From Simplicispira lacusdiani (lineage in GTDB: Bacteria; Pseudomonadota; Gammaproteobacteria; Burkholderiales; Burkholderiaceae_C): a stretch of DNA of 32,477 nucleotides. Shown here piece by piece: positions 1 through 8,845 of this stretch. A program made the translations under genes and the position numbers. The notes beneath the pieces were generated by a model. That model made no database searches. It had not been told where the DNA came from and saw only the letters and a list, made by a program, of their open reading frames with translations. The stretch spans positions 1-32,477 of the forward strand of contig NZ_QXGR01000011.1 of the NCBI RefSeq assembly GCF_003604195.1, given 5' to 3'. Each line of letters opens with the position of its first letter. The first letter of the stretch is position 1.

Positions 1-131
1 TCGACGGCGATTTCGTCAAAGGGGTTCATGCTCATCTTCACGTTGGCGATGTCCACGCCCGTGCCGTCCGATTTCACGCGGACCTTCACGTTGTAGTCCA
101 CCACGCGCTTGACAGGGACCAAAACCTTCAT
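1..131 (-). CDS. etfB: Electron transfer flavoprotein, beta subunit (5' part only)
   Basis: Only the first 43 codons lie in the window; the gene runs off the left edge. The start is ATG at 131-129, giving [20 protein letters not shown] followed by a segment ending NPFDEIAV. This is the characteristic N-terminus of EtfB, in which the VPVKRV strand begins the nucleotide-binding fold. EtfB pairs with EtfA (normally the next gene, outside this window) in a soluble FAD/AMP-containing heterodimer. The dimer passes electrons from acyl-CoA dehydrogenases to ETF:quinone oxidoreductase. An AGGAG lies upstream on the minus strand, and the leader holds a TATAAT box and a TTACGTAA palindrome (listed separately). 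Recognition rests on the N-terminal sequence alone, but that is distinctive. Confidence 0.9.
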   Translation of the reverse strand, partial: MKVLVPVKRVVDYNVKVRVKSDGTGVDIANVKMSMNPFDEIAV

Positions 132-156
132 TGCTGCGGCTCCTAGAGTTGATTAA

Positions 157-172
157 TTGACGTTACGTAAAC
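157..172. promoter_or_regulatory. Palindromic operator-like site in the etfB leader
   Basis: The perfect palindrome TTACGTAA (163-170) sits inside the longer near-symmetric TTGACGTTACGTAAAC, in otherwise AT-rich leader DNA between the candidate promoters and the etfB start. The paired ACGT cores resemble, from memory, sites of the MerR-family regulator LiuR, which controls branched-chain amino acid and acyl-CoA catabolism genes, ETF included, in proteobacteria. No regulator gene is in the window, so the assignment is a guess. Confidence 0.3.
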
Positions 173-262
173 CAGATCATTTTATGCCGCACCGCAGCAC
201 ATAGGCTATGCATTTTCCCAAGGGAGTGCTTCGACAAAAACGAACGGTCGTGCTTTTTGTGG

Positions 263-293
263 ATTATAGGCCAGCAAGGGCAGGTTGTGTCCA
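263..293 (-). promoter_or_regulatory. Candidate sigma70-type promoter for etfB
   Basis: On the minus strand TGGACA (293-288) is followed 19 bases later by a perfect TATAAT (268-263). The spacing is slightly long but tolerated. It would give a leader of roughly 120 bases before the etfB start. A second, weaker TAAAAT lies closer to the gene at 184-179. Inference from motif match only. Confidence 0.4.
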
Positions 294-323
294 CCCTTTT
301 CTGTCACGCAGCGGACCTTTGAT

Positions 324-1658
324 CTAACGCGGCCCGGCACCCTGCCCGGCCAATGGCGCCGCCGCCGGCATGGCAGGCAGCTCGCCCGTCACATGCAGCA
401 CACGCTGCGGATAGGGGATGTCGATGCCATGCTCCCGCAGCGCACGCAGGATGGCCAGGTTGATCTGCGAGCGCAGGCCCAGCAGACCGTTCTCGGGGTC
501 GGCGATCCAGAAGCCCACGGTGAACTCCAGGCCGTCGGCACCAAAGGCCGACAGCGCCACATTGGGCGGCGGATCGGACAGCACGCGGTCGCTGACGCGC
601 GCGGCCTCGCCCAGCAGGCGCATGACGAGATCCACGTCGCTGTCGTAGGCCACGCTGACCACGGTGGAATGCCACACGCGCGGATCGGCCAGCGAGAAGT
701 TCTCCACGCGGCTGGTGATGAGCATCTCGTTGGGCACGATGGACTCACGCCCCACCCCGGAACGGATCAGGGTGTAGCGGCCCGTGATGTCGGTGACACG
801 GCCCTCGAAGCCGTCCACGCGCACGTTGTCGCCAATGCGCACGCTGCGCTCGGCCAGGATCACGAAACCACTCACATAGTTGGCGGCCAGCTTCTGCAGG
901 CCGAAGCCGATGCCCACGCCAATGGCGCCGCCCAGCACCGACAGCGCCGTGAGGTCGATGCCCACGGCCGACAGCGCGGTGATGAGGCCCAGGAACAGCA
1001 GCAGCGCGCGCGTGGCATTGCTCAGCGCCTTGCGCACCGACAGCCCGCTGCCCGTGGCCGAGCGCAGCAGCCGCGCCTCGATGGCCGAGGAGATCCACAG
1101 CGCCACCAGCAGCACGGCGGCGGCCGTGAGCGTGCCCTCGATCATGGTGCGCACCGACATGGTCGAGCCGCCCACCTTCCACTTGATGCCGTCCAGTTCA
1201 TCGAGTACGCGCGGCAGCAGCCCGGTGACCCACAGCACCATGGCCAGCCAGGCCAGCCAGGAAATCGTGCGTTCGATCGGCCGCACCCAGGCCGCGCCCG
1301 GGAAGGCCACTTGCAGCACCTTCACCCCGGTGCGGATGACCACCAGGGACACCAGCACCGGAATGGCCACCTTGAAGACCGCCAGCGGCGTCCACTGCAG
1401 CACGACCGCGCGCGCCGCGTAGCCCAGCGCCAGCAGCACCAGCGGGAACAGCGCCCCGTCGATGATGCTGCGGCCAAAGAAGATGGAGCGGGAGTCGCCG
1501 TCGCGGGGCAGGCCCCGGCGCAGCAGCGCCACCAGGCCCCAGGCCAGCACCACGCAGACCGCCAGGGCCGCGAGTTCGATCAGCACCGTGGGGCGCAAGA
1601 AGGCCTCCAGCCAGCGCCCGATGTCGTCGAGCATCGGGGTTTCCGCCATACCCGCCAT
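324..1658 (-). CDS. MscS-family mechanosensitive ion channel
   Basis: A 444-residue inner-membrane protein of the small-conductance mechanosensitive channel family, which releases solutes when turgor rises. About five to six hydrophobic segments (near residues 22-46, 60-85, 92-112, 128-150, 175-195 and 212-235) precede the pore helix. That helix carries the Gly/Ala-rich signature GGAIGVGIGFGLQKLAANY, and the cytoplasmic beta domain (VRIGDNVRVDGFEGRV) and C-terminal alpha/beta domain follow. It is longer than E. coli MscS (286 residues) because of extra N-terminal helices. I chose ATG at 1658 because it overlaps the upstream stop as TGATG and has GGAAG five bases upstream; a GTG four codons earlier is possible. 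The overlap implies translational coupling to the crotonase-family gene. Stop is TAG. Substrate and gating threshold cannot be read from sequence. Confidence 0.9.
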   Translation of the reverse strand: MAGMAETPMLDDIGRWLEAFLRPTVLIELAALAVCVVLAWGLVALLRRGLPRDGDSRSIFFGRSIIDGALFPLVLLALGYAARAVVLQWTPLAVFKVAIPVLVSLVVIRTGVKVLQVAFPGAAWVRPIERTISWLAWLAMVLWVTGLLPRVLDELDGIKWKVGGSTMSVRTMIEGTLTAAAVLLVALWISSAIEARLLRSATGSGLSVRKALSNATRALLLFLGLITALSAVGIDLTALSVLGGAIGVGIGFGLQKLAANYVSGFVILAERSVRIGDNVRVDGFEGRVTDITGRYTLIRSGVGRESIVPNEMLITSRVENFSLADPRVWHSTVVSVAYDSDVDLVMRLLGEAARVSDRVLSDPPPNVALSAFGADGLEFTVGFWIADPENGLLGLRSQINLAILRALREHGIDIPYPQRVLHVTGELPAMPAAAPLAGQGAGPR

Positions 1659-2443
1659 CAGCACTTCCACCCGGGCTTGCGTTTCTCGGCGAAGGCGCGC
1701 GCACCCTCCTGGGCGGCCTCGTCCATCATGTTCACGGCCATGGTCTGGCCGGCGAGCTGGTAGGCGGCATCCAGGCCCAGCTCGCGCTGGCGGTACACCA
1801 GGGCCTTGCCCATGGCCACGGCGACGCGGGGCTTCTCCAGGACGGACTGCACGAGTTTTTCCACCTCGGCATCCAGCGCCTCCGGGGGCACAACGCGGTT
1901 GACCAGGCCCTCCTGCTGTGCGGTGGCGGCGTCAATGAAGTCGCCAGTGAGCAGCATTTCCATGGCGCGCTTGGCCGGCACATTGCGCACCAGCGGCACG
2001 CTGGGCGTGGAGCAGAACAGGCCGTAGTGGATACCGCTGGTGGCGAAGCTAGCGCCCTCGGCCGCCACGGCCAGGTCGCACTGCGCCACGAGCTGGCAAC
2101 CCGCCGCCGTGGCCATGCCATGCACGCGCGCGATCACCGGCACGCTGAGCTTGTGCAGCGACAGCATCACGCGGCTGCACTGGGCGAAGAGCTGCTGGTA
2201 CCAGGCCAGGTCGGGGTTCGCCGCCATGTCCTTGAGGTTGTGGCCGGCGCAGAAGGCCTTGCCCGCGCCCGCGAGCACCACCACGCGCACGGACTCGTCG
2301 GCGGCGATGGCGTCCAGCGCGCGCTGCAGCGCGGCCAGCATCTCCGAGCCCAGGGCGTTGAAGCGCGCCGGGTCGTTCAGGGTCAATGTCACCACGCCGC
2401 GCGCGTCGCGCGCGACCTGGAGCAGCTCAGTGGAATCGGTCAT
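1658..2443 (-). CDS. Crotonase-family protein (enoyl-CoA hydratase-like, ECHDC3 type)
   Basis: A 261-residue protein of the enoyl-CoA hydratase/isomerase superfamily at normal length. The oxyanion-hole region AGAGKAFCAGHNLKDM (59-73) and the second loop HGMATAAGCQLVAQCDLA (108-125) are clear, as is the C-terminal FAEKRKPGW. The two glutamates that activate water in true hydratases (rat Glu144 and Glu164) align with Gln117 and Gly137, so ordinary hydratase chemistry is unlikely. This pattern fits the ECHDC3-like branch, whose reaction is not settled. It could instead be a CoA-thioester isomerase, hydrolase or decarboxylase. The stop overlaps the MscS start (TGATG). An etf gene lies nearby, but the order gives no firm pathway. 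The crotonase fold is certain; the function is not. Confidence 0.88.
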   Translation of the reverse strand: MTDSTELLQVARDARGVVTLTLNDPARFNALGSEMLAALQRALDAIAADESVRVVVLAGAGKAFCAGHNLKDMAANPDLAWYQQLFAQCSRVMLSLHKLSVPVIARVHGMATAAGCQLVAQCDLAVAAEGASFATSGIHYGLFCSTPSVPLVRNVPAKRAMEMLLTGDFIDAATAQQEGLVNRVVPPEALDAEVEKLVQSVLEKPRVAVAMGKALVYRQRELGLDAAYQLAGQTMAVNMMDEAAQEGARAFAEKRKPGWKC

Positions 2444-2492
2444 GTCGGTGGCTCCTTCTCAGCAGTATCACGGCGCCTCGTACCACACCGCC

Positions 2493-2602
2493 CCAGGCCG
2501 GCGGCCGCCGTACAGGGGCCGCCCCGCGGCACGGGCGGGGCCCCCTTCCGCACCGCGCGGCGATGCCAGGGAAGGGGAAAGGCGCGCAGCGCCACAGGGG
2601 GG
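2493..2602 (-). repeat. Repeat family B, copy 1 (3' of HDAC-like gene)
   Basis: Read on the minus strand it starts two bases after the deacetylase stop with a C-run, CTGTGGCGC-TGC-GCGCC hairpin (2593-2581), a pyrimidine-rich CCTTTCCCC tract, a second imperfect hairpin around GCATCGC/GCGGTGC, a GGAAGGGGG block and a GGGGCGGCCC block. The same order of blocks recurs at 24377-24494 and 31485-31606, always directly after a stop codon and in the same orientation. No ORF. Confidence 0.75.
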
Positions 2603-2603
2603 T

Positions 2604-3557
2604 TCACAAGTCAGCGAGGACGCGCACATGGGCCTCGACGCTGCGCGCCAGCGCACTCATCACATAGCCGCCCTCCAGGCAGGAGACGATGCGGCCGTCG
2701 CAGTAACGGCGCGCCACGTCCTTGATGCGCTGCGTGATCCAGGTGTAGTCCTGCTCGGTCAGGCCGAGCTGGCCCATGTCGTCGTCGCGGTGGGCATCGA
2801 AGCCGGCGCTGATGAAGATCAGCTCGGGCTTGAACGCCTCCAGGCGTGGAATCCACATCATCTCGATGATCTCGCGCACATCCATGCCGCGCGTGTAGGC
2901 CGCCACGGGCACGTTCACCATGTTGGGCGCGGGGTTCTGGTCGCCGCAGTAGGGGTAGAACGGGTGCTGGAAGAAGCTGACCATCAGCGCGCGCTCGTCG
3001 CCCGCGAGGATGTCCTCCGTGCCATTGCCGTGATGCACGTCGAAATCGACCACCGCCACGCGCTTGAGGTTGTAGCGCTGCAGCGCGTACTTGGCGGCCA
3101 CGGCCACGTTGTTGAAGAAACAGAAGCCCATGGCCTTGTCGCGCATGGCGTGGTGGCCCGGCGGGCGCACCGCGCAGAAGGCGTTCTCCAGCTCGCCGGC
3201 CATCACCGCATCGGTGGCGGCGAGGGCCGCGCCGGCCGAGCGCAGCGCGGCGTCCCAGGTGTGCATGTTCATCGAGGTGTCGGGGTCCACCTGGGTGTAG
3301 GGCGGGCCGCCTGCCTCCACCTCCTCGCGCAGCCAGTCGGTCAAGCCGCGCATGGCTGCGATGTGCAGGCGCGAATGCGCCAGCTCGATGTCGGCCAGCG
3401 CGGCCTTGGGGGCGATGTACTGCGTCAGCGCATCGGTCACGCCGGTCACGAGCAGGCGGTCCTCGATGGCATCGAGCCGTCCAGGGCATTCGGGGTGGCC
3501 GGGCCCCATTTCATGCTTCCAGCAGTCCTTGTGGGAAAAATAACCCGTCTTGCCCAT
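2604..3557 (-). CDS. HDAC-family deacetylase (acetoin-utilization / acetylpolyamine amidohydrolase type)
   Basis: A 317-residue arginase/deacetylase-fold enzyme. Family hallmarks are in order: RPPGHHA with the charge-relay pair His135-His136, DFDVHHGNG carrying zinc ligands Asp173 and His175, SAGFDAH with the third ligand Asp254, and EGGY with the transition-state Tyr298. All catalytic positions are intact, so it should be an active zinc-dependent deacetylase. Bacterial members act on acetylpolyamines or other small acyl-amides or acyl-lysines; the substrate cannot be told from sequence. The start ATG (3557-3555) has GGAGA nine bases upstream and gives the usual N-terminus; the frame stays open far upstream, but that extension is antisense to moxR and not coding. 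It diverges from moxR with only 42 bases between, and a family B repeat follows its stop. Confidence 0.92.
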   Translation of the reverse strand: MGKTGYFSHKDCWKHEMGPGHPECPGRLDAIEDRLLVTGVTDALTQYIAPKAALADIELAHSRLHIAAMRGLTDWLREEVEAGGPPYTQVDPDTSMNMHTWDAALRSAGAALAATDAVMAGELENAFCAVRPPGHHAMRDKAMGFCFFNNVAVAAKYALQRYNLKRVAVVDFDVHHGNGTEDILAGDERALMVSFFQHPFYPYCGDQNPAPNMVNVPVAAYTRGMDVREIIEMMWIPRLEAFKPELIFISAGFDAHRDDDMGQLGLTEQDYTWITQRIKDVARRYCDGRIVSCLEGGYVMSALARSVEAHVRVLADL

Positions 3558-3599
3558 TGCCTTGTCTCCACGCCTCAGAATTTCGGATAACGTCACGCC

Positions 3600-4520
<921 letters not shown>

Positions 4521-4540
4521 GAACCCATCCCGCCGCTGCC

Positions 4541-5563
4541 ATGTCACACCCGATGGCCAGCGTTCCCGACCCTTCCCTGCCGCGCCCGCGGGAGTTCCAC
4601 CCATTGCAGGCGCTGCGCCAGCGCATGGATCGCTGGTGGCAGGCGCGCCTGCCGCTGACCGACACCACCGTGCTGACGCAGCGCAACGTCTACATCCTGC
4701 CCACAGGCGCGGGCTGGATGCTGGCGCTCACGCTGCTGGTGCTGCTGGTGGCGTCCATCAACTTCCAGCTCAACCTGGGCTACCTGCTCACCTTCCTGCT
4801 GGCGGGCAGCGCCGTGGCGGGCATGCATTTCTGCCACGCCACGCTGCGCGGCCTGAGCCTGCACCTCAAGCCGCCCGAACCACGCTTCCTGGGCCAGGGC
4901 GCCACGCTGGAGGTGCAGCTGTCGAGCGAGCGCGCCACGCCTCGCCTGGGCATCGCCCTGGCCGTCCATGGCAGCGCGCACTGGGCCTGGACCGATGTGC
5001 CCGCGCAGGGAACGGCCAGCGTGCAGGTGGCGTTCGCACCCACCCGGCGCGGCCTGCACCGGGTTCCCCTGCTCACGGCCGAAACACGCTACCCCCTGGG
5101 CACCTTCCGCGTCTGGACGGTATGGCGCCCGGCGGCCGAGGTGCTGGTCTATCCCGCACCCGAACCCGGCGCCCCGCCCCTGCCCCCGGGCGAGCCGCGC
5201 GCTGGCGGCACCGGCAGCGCGCCCACGCAGGGCACGGGCGAATTCGAAGGCGTGCGCGGCTACCGCCGGGGCGATCCGCTGCGGCTGGTGGTGTGGAAGA
5301 AGGCCGCGCAGGCCCTGGCCAGCGGCTCCGACGCCCTGGTGAGCCGCGATGCCCAGCAATCGCAGCGCCACGAACTCTGGCTCGATGCCGCCCACACCGG
5401 CCTGGCCGACCCGGAGGCCCGGCTCTCGCGCCTGACGGCCTGGGTGCTGCAGGCCGACCGGCTGGGCCTGGACTACGGCCTGCGCCTGCCCGGCCAGGAG
5501 ATCGCGCAGGGCAGCGGCGCGGCACAGCGCCTGCGCTGCCTGAAAGCCTTGGCGCTATGCTGA
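4541..5563 (+). CDS. DUF58 domain protein, membrane-anchored
   Basis: About 340 residues. Two adjacent hydrophobic helices (about 59-73 and 79-97) anchor the protein, followed by a beta-rich region and then the DUF58 signature FEGVRGYRRGDPLRLVVWK (235-253), where GD and WK are conserved in the family. DUF58 proteins are partners of MoxR ATPases, often with a vWA-like fold. I chose ATG 4541; an in-frame TTG at 4517 would overlap the moxR stop and ATG 4553 is also possible, with no convincing ribosome-binding site for any. It lies second in the moxR-DUF58-tgpA-mltB run and is separated from tgpA by 82 bases filled largely by a family A repeat. Molecular function unknown. Confidence 0.9.
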   Translation: MSHPMASVPDPSLPRPREFHPLQALRQRMDRWWQARLPLTDTTVLTQRNVYILPTGAGWMLALTLLVLLVASINFQLNLGYLLTFLLAGSAVAGMHFCHATLRGLSLHLKPPEPRFLGQGATLEVQLSSERATPRLGIALAVHGSAHWAWTDVPAQGTASVQVAFAPTRRGLHRVPLLTAETRYPLGTFRVWTVWRPAAEVLVYPAPEPGAPPLPPGEPRAGGTGSAPTQGTGEFEGVRGYRRGDPLRLVVWKKAAQALASGSDALVSRDAQQSQRHELWLDAAHTGLADPEARLSRLTAWVLQADRLGLDYGLRLPGQEIAQGSGAAQRLRCLKALALC

Positions 5564-5576
5564 TTCGATGGATCAC

Positions 5577-5637
5577 GAAAATGCCATCCACCGCTTTTGC
5601 AGCAAGCGCCTCATGCTATGTTTTGAATAGCAAAGAG
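5577..5637 (-). repeat. Repeat family A, copy 1 (between DUF58 gene and tgpA)
   Basis: On the minus strand GCTATTCAAAACATAGC (5631-5615) is followed by a GGCGCTTGCTGC segment and an AAGC block. This is the same layout as the other family A copies but in opposite orientation to most. The GAGGA ribosome-binding site of tgpA (5634-5638) begins at its edge, so the element makes up most of the 82-base spacer inside the operon. Confidence 0.65.
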
Positions 5638-5645
5638 GACCGGCC

Positions 5646-7691
5646 ATGAGTTTGCGCCAGACCCTGGCATCGCTGCCGCGCGAAGCGCGCGACACGCTGT
5701 TCACCCTGGTCGTCATCGCCTGGGTGATCGCGCCGCAGACCGATGTGCTGCCACTGTGGACCAGCGGCCTCGCGGCCGGGCTGCTGCTGTGGCGCGGCGG
5801 GCTGGCCTGGACCGGGCGCCCCCTGCCCAGCCCCTGGCTGCTGCGGCTGCTGCTGGTGCTGGCCGTGGCGGGCACGCTGCTGACGCACCGCACCATCCTC
5901 GGACGCGACGCGGGCCTGACGCTCATCGTCTCGCTGCTGGCGCTCAAGACCCTGGAGACGCGCGCCCGGCGCGATGCCTTCGTGATCTTCTTCCTGGGCT
6001 TCTTCACGATGCTCAGCAACTTCTTCTACTCGCAATCGCTGCTCACGGCGGCGGCCATGCTCATCGCCCTGCTGGGCCTGCTGACGGCGCTGGTCAACGC
6101 CCATGTGCCGGTGGGCCGGCCGCCGCTGACCCAGTCGCTGCGCACCGCCGCCACGCTGGCGCTGCTGGGCGCGCCCATCATGGCGGCGCTGTTCATGTTC
6201 TTCCCGCGCATGGCGCCGCTGTGGGGCATGCCGGGCGACACGCTGGCCGGGCGCAGCGGCCTGTCGGGCAGCATGCGGGTGGGCAGCATCGCCGAGCTGG
6301 CGCTGGACGAGCGCATCGCCCTGCGCCTGCGCTTCGACGACCCCAAGACCAACCTGCCGCAATCCATGCTCTATTTTCGCGGGCCGGTGCTCAGCAGTTT
6401 CGATGGCCGCGAATGGCTGGCCGACCCGGTGCGCGACGACAGCTCCGCCACGTCCCGCATGGGATTGCCCGCCAACCTGGAGGTGCAGGGCGAACCCCTG
6501 CGCTACGAGGTCACGCTGGAGGCGCACCAGCGCCCCTGGCTGCTGATGCTGGAGGCCTCGCGCCTCAAGCCCGAGATTCCCGGCATGTTCGTCTTCATGA
6601 CGCAGGATCTGCAGTGGCTGACCTCGCGGCCCATCACCGATGTGCTGCGTTTCAACACCGAGAGCCACCCGCAGTTCCGCCACGGCCCTACCACCGCCAC
6701 GCCGCAGCTGCGCGCCCTCACCCGGCTGCCGCAGGGCAGCAACCCGCGCACGCTGGAACTGGCCCGCCAGATGCAGGCCGACCCACGGCTCGCCGCCGGC
6801 GGCCCCCAGGCCTACATCGATGACGCGCTGCAACGCCTGCGCACGGGCGGCTACACCTACACGCTGGAGCCCGGCGTGTACGGCGAGCACACGGCCGACG
6901 AGTTCTGGTTCGACCGCAAGGCGGGCTTCTGCGAGCACATCGCCTCCTCCTTCGTGGTACTGATGCGCGCGCTGGGCGTGCCCGCGCGCATCGTCACCGG
7001 CTACCAGGGCGGCGAGCGCAATGCCATCGATGGCTACTGGACCGTGCGCCAAAGCGACGCGCACGCCTGGTCCGAGGTCTGGATCGAAGGGCGCGGCTGG
7101 GTGCGCGTGGACCCGACGGGCGCCGTGTCGCCCGGCCGCGTGGGCCAGTTCCAGCGCCTGCAGGCACCGCGCGGCGTCCTCGCCAATGCCATGGGCACCG
7201 TGATGAGCCCCGATATGGCGCAGCGCCTGCGCGCCGTCTGGGAAGCCGCCAACAACCGCTGGAACCAGTGGGTGCTGAACTACACGCAGAGCCGCCAGCT
7301 CGACCTGCTGCGCGCGCTCGGCTTCAACGCCCCCGACTGGCAGGACCTGGCCCGCGTGCTGGCCGGCTTGGTCGTGGCCACGGCCGTGGGCGGCGCGCTC
7401 TGGACGCTGTGGGAACGCCTGCAGCACGACCCCTGGCTGCGCCTGCTGGCCCAGGCCCGCGCGCGGCTGGCGCGCGCCGGCCTGCAACTTCCCGCCAGCA
7501 GCCCGCCGCGCACCCTGGCCGAGCAGGCCCGCGCGCGCTTTGGCAGCGAGGCCGACGACGCCGCCGCCTGGCTGCTGCGCCTGGAGCAATGGCGCTACGC
7601 CCCCGAAACCCCATCCCGTGGCCTGGCCCTGGGCCAGTTGCGGCGCGAACTGCGCCAACTGCGCTGGCCCGCGCCCGGCCCGTCTACATGA
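5646..7691 (+). CDS. tgpA: TgpA-type membrane transglutaminase-like protein (DUF3488/DUF4129)
   Basis: A 681-residue inner-membrane protein. The N-terminal third holds five to six hydrophobic helices (roughly 15-190, DUF3488). A large periplasmic domain with a transglutaminase/cysteine-protease-like core follows: Cys429 in RKAGFCEHIASSF, His473 in DAHAWSEVW and Asp489 in RVDPTG form the expected triad. One further transmembrane helix (about 565-585) leads to a cytoplasmic DUF4129 tail. In Pseudomonas aeruginosa TgpA is essential and has periplasmic transglutaminase activity. A good ribosome-binding site (GAGGA, seven bases before ATG) supports the start. It is third gene of the moxR operon, and its TGA overlaps the ATG of the lytic transglycosylase (ATGA). 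All catalytic residues are present. Confidence 0.93.
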   Translation: MSLRQTLASLPREARDTLFTLVVIAWVIAPQTDVLPLWTSGLAAGLLLWRGGLAWTGRPLPSPWLLRLLLVLAVAGTLLTHRTILGRDAGLTLIVSLLALKTLETRARRDAFVIFFLGFFTMLSNFFYSQSLLTAAAMLIALLGLLTALVNAHVPVGRPPLTQSLRTAATLALLGAPIMAALFMFFPRMAPLWGMPGDTLAGRSGLSGSMRVGSIAELALDERIALRLRFDDPKTNLPQSMLYFRGPVLSSFDGREWLADPVRDDSSATSRMGLPANLEVQGEPLRYEVTLEAHQRPWLLMLEASRLKPEIPGMFVFMTQDLQWLTSRPITDVLRFNTESHPQFRHGPTTATPQLRALTRLPQGSNPRTLELARQMQADPRLAAGGPQAYIDDALQRLRTGGYTYTLEPGVYGEHTADEFWFDRKAGFCEHIASSFVVLMRALGVPARIVTGYQGGERNAIDGYWTVRQSDAHAWSEVWIEGRGWVRVDPTGAVSPGRVGQFQRLQAPRGVLANAMGTVMSPDMAQRLRAVWEAANNRWNQWVLNYTQSRQLDLLRALGFNAPDWQDLARVLAGLVVATAVGGALWTLWERLQHDPWLRLLAQARARLARAGLQLPASSPPRTLAEQARARFGSEADDAAAWLLRLEQWRYAPETPSRGLALGQLRRELRQLRWPAPGPST

Positions 7692-8785
7692 TGCACCGAT
7701 CCCTTGTTATTGCTATCGCATTGATAGCTTCCAGCGCCCTGTCCACGGGCGTGAATGCCAAAAACACCCCGAAAAAACCTGCGACGCGCGCCAGCGCCGT
7801 CACGCAGGGCGGCACGCCCTATGCCAGCCGCCCCGAGGCGCTGCAGTTCGCCGACGACCTGGCCCAGCGCCGCGACCTGGACCGCGAATGGGTGCGCCAG
7901 GCCATCGGCCAGGCCCGTTTCCTGACCCAGGTGCCGCGCCTGGTGCTGCCGCCGCCCAAGGGCACGGCCAAGAACTGGCAGGCCTACCGCGCCCGCTTCA
8001 TCGAACCGGTGCGCATCCGCGCCGGCCTGCGCTTCTGGCGGGAGCACGCCGACACACTGGCGCGCGCCGAGCAGGAATACGGCGTGCCGGCCGAGATCAT
8101 CGTCGGCATCCTGGGCGTGGAAACCCTCTACGGCCAGCACATGGGCAACTTCCGCGTGATGGACGCCCTGGCCACGCTGGCCTTCGACTTCCCCGAGGCG
8201 CACCCGCGCGCGGCCGAGCGCACGGCCTTCTTCCGGCGCGAGCTGGAGCAGTTCCTGAGCCTGATGCACCGCACCGGCACCGACCCGTTCACGCCGCGCG
8301 GCAGCTTCGCCGGCGCCATGGGCTGGCCGCAGTTCATGCCGTCGAGCTGGGCGCGGCACGCGGTGGACTTCGACGGCGACGGCCGCGTGGACCTCGCCAG
8401 GAGCCCCCGGGACGCCATCGGCTCGGTGGCCAGCTACTTCATCGCGCACGGCTGGCAGCCCGGCATGCCCACGCATTTCGGCGTGCGGCTGGAAGGCACG
8501 CCCGCGCAGCAGGAGGAATTGCTGCTGCCCGACATCCTGCCCACCTTCAGCGCCGACGGCATGCGGGCGCGCGGCGCCATGCTCGACGAGGCCGGCGCAC
8601 GCCATATCGGCCCGCTGGCCCTGGTGGAACTGCAGAACGGCGACAACCCGCCAAGCTACGTGGCGGGCACCGAGAACTTCTACGCCGTCACGCGCTACAA
8701 CTGGTCGAGCTACTACGCCATGGCGGTGATCGAACTCGGCCGCGCGGTCAAGGCCGCCCTGGACACGGAACCCAAGACGCCCTGA
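7688..8785 (+). CDS. MltB-like lytic murein transglycosylase
   Basis: A 365-residue periplasmic enzyme that cleaves the MurNAc-GlcNAc bond of peptidoglycan with 1,6-anhydro product formation. The catalytic Glu145 sits in GILGVETLYG, followed by the family motif GAMGWPQFMPSSW and a DFDGDGRVDL segment as in the SLT_2/MltB family. The start is ATG 7688, overlapping the tgpA stop as ATGA, with a second ATG directly after; the frame is open upstream inside tgpA but that part is a shadow. The signal peptide ends near Asn-Ala24 and has no lipobox, so unlike E. coli MltB it should be soluble. Most of that signal peptide is encoded by a family A repeat. Coupling to tgpA suggests it belongs to the same envelope pathway. 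Confidence 0.93.
   Translation: MMHRSLVIAIALIASSALSTGVNAKNTPKKPATRASAVTQGGTPYASRPEALQFADDLAQRRDLDREWVRQAIGQARFLTQVPRLVLPPPKGTAKNWQAYRARFIEPVRIRAGLRFWREHADTLARAEQEYGVPAEIIVGILGVETLYGQHMGNFRVMDALATLAFDFPEAHPRAAERTAFFRRELEQFLSLMHRTGTDPFTPRGSFAGAMGWPQFMPSSWARHAVDFDGDGRVDLARSPRDAIGSVASYFIAHGWQPGMPTHFGVRLEGTPAQQEELLLPDILPTFSADGMRARGAMLDEAGARHIGPLALVELQNGDNPPSYVAGTENFYAVTRYNWSSYYAMAVIELGRAVKAALDTEPKTP
7709..7760 (+). repeat. Repeat family A, copy 2 (inside the signal-peptide coding region)
   Basis: GCTATCGCATTGATAGC (7712-7728) is followed by TTCCAGCGCCC (7729-7739) and the matching GGGCG arm (7747-7751). The first 28 bases are nearly the same as the intergenic copy at 10692-10756. In the transglycosylase frame it encodes residues 8-24, the hydrophobic core and cleavage region of the signal peptide. 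Confidence 0.7.
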
Positions 8786-8845
8786 ATGCTATTTAAATAA
8801 GAGCATGCAGCGCTTGATGAGCAAGCGCTACAGGCTCTTTCAGCC
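8786..8845 (+). repeat. Repeat family A, copy 3 (fills a convergent gene junction)
   Basis: The element occupies exactly the 60 bases between the stop of the transglycosylase and the stop of the convergent binding-protein gene. A degenerate ATGCTATTTAAATAAGAGCAT block is followed by a perfect eight-base-pair hairpin, AGCGCTTG (8809-8816) and CAAGCGCT (8822-8829) around ATGAG, and then a small AGGCT...AGCCT hairpin. There is no long T tract, but its position suits a bidirectional 3' end. Confidence 0.7.

Noticed and set aside
285..1763. Long open frame antisense to the MscS gene
   Set aside because: It is rich in His, Arg and Gln with no domain or signal, as expected from the complement of GC-rich coding sequence. 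The opposite strand holds a clear MscS channel.
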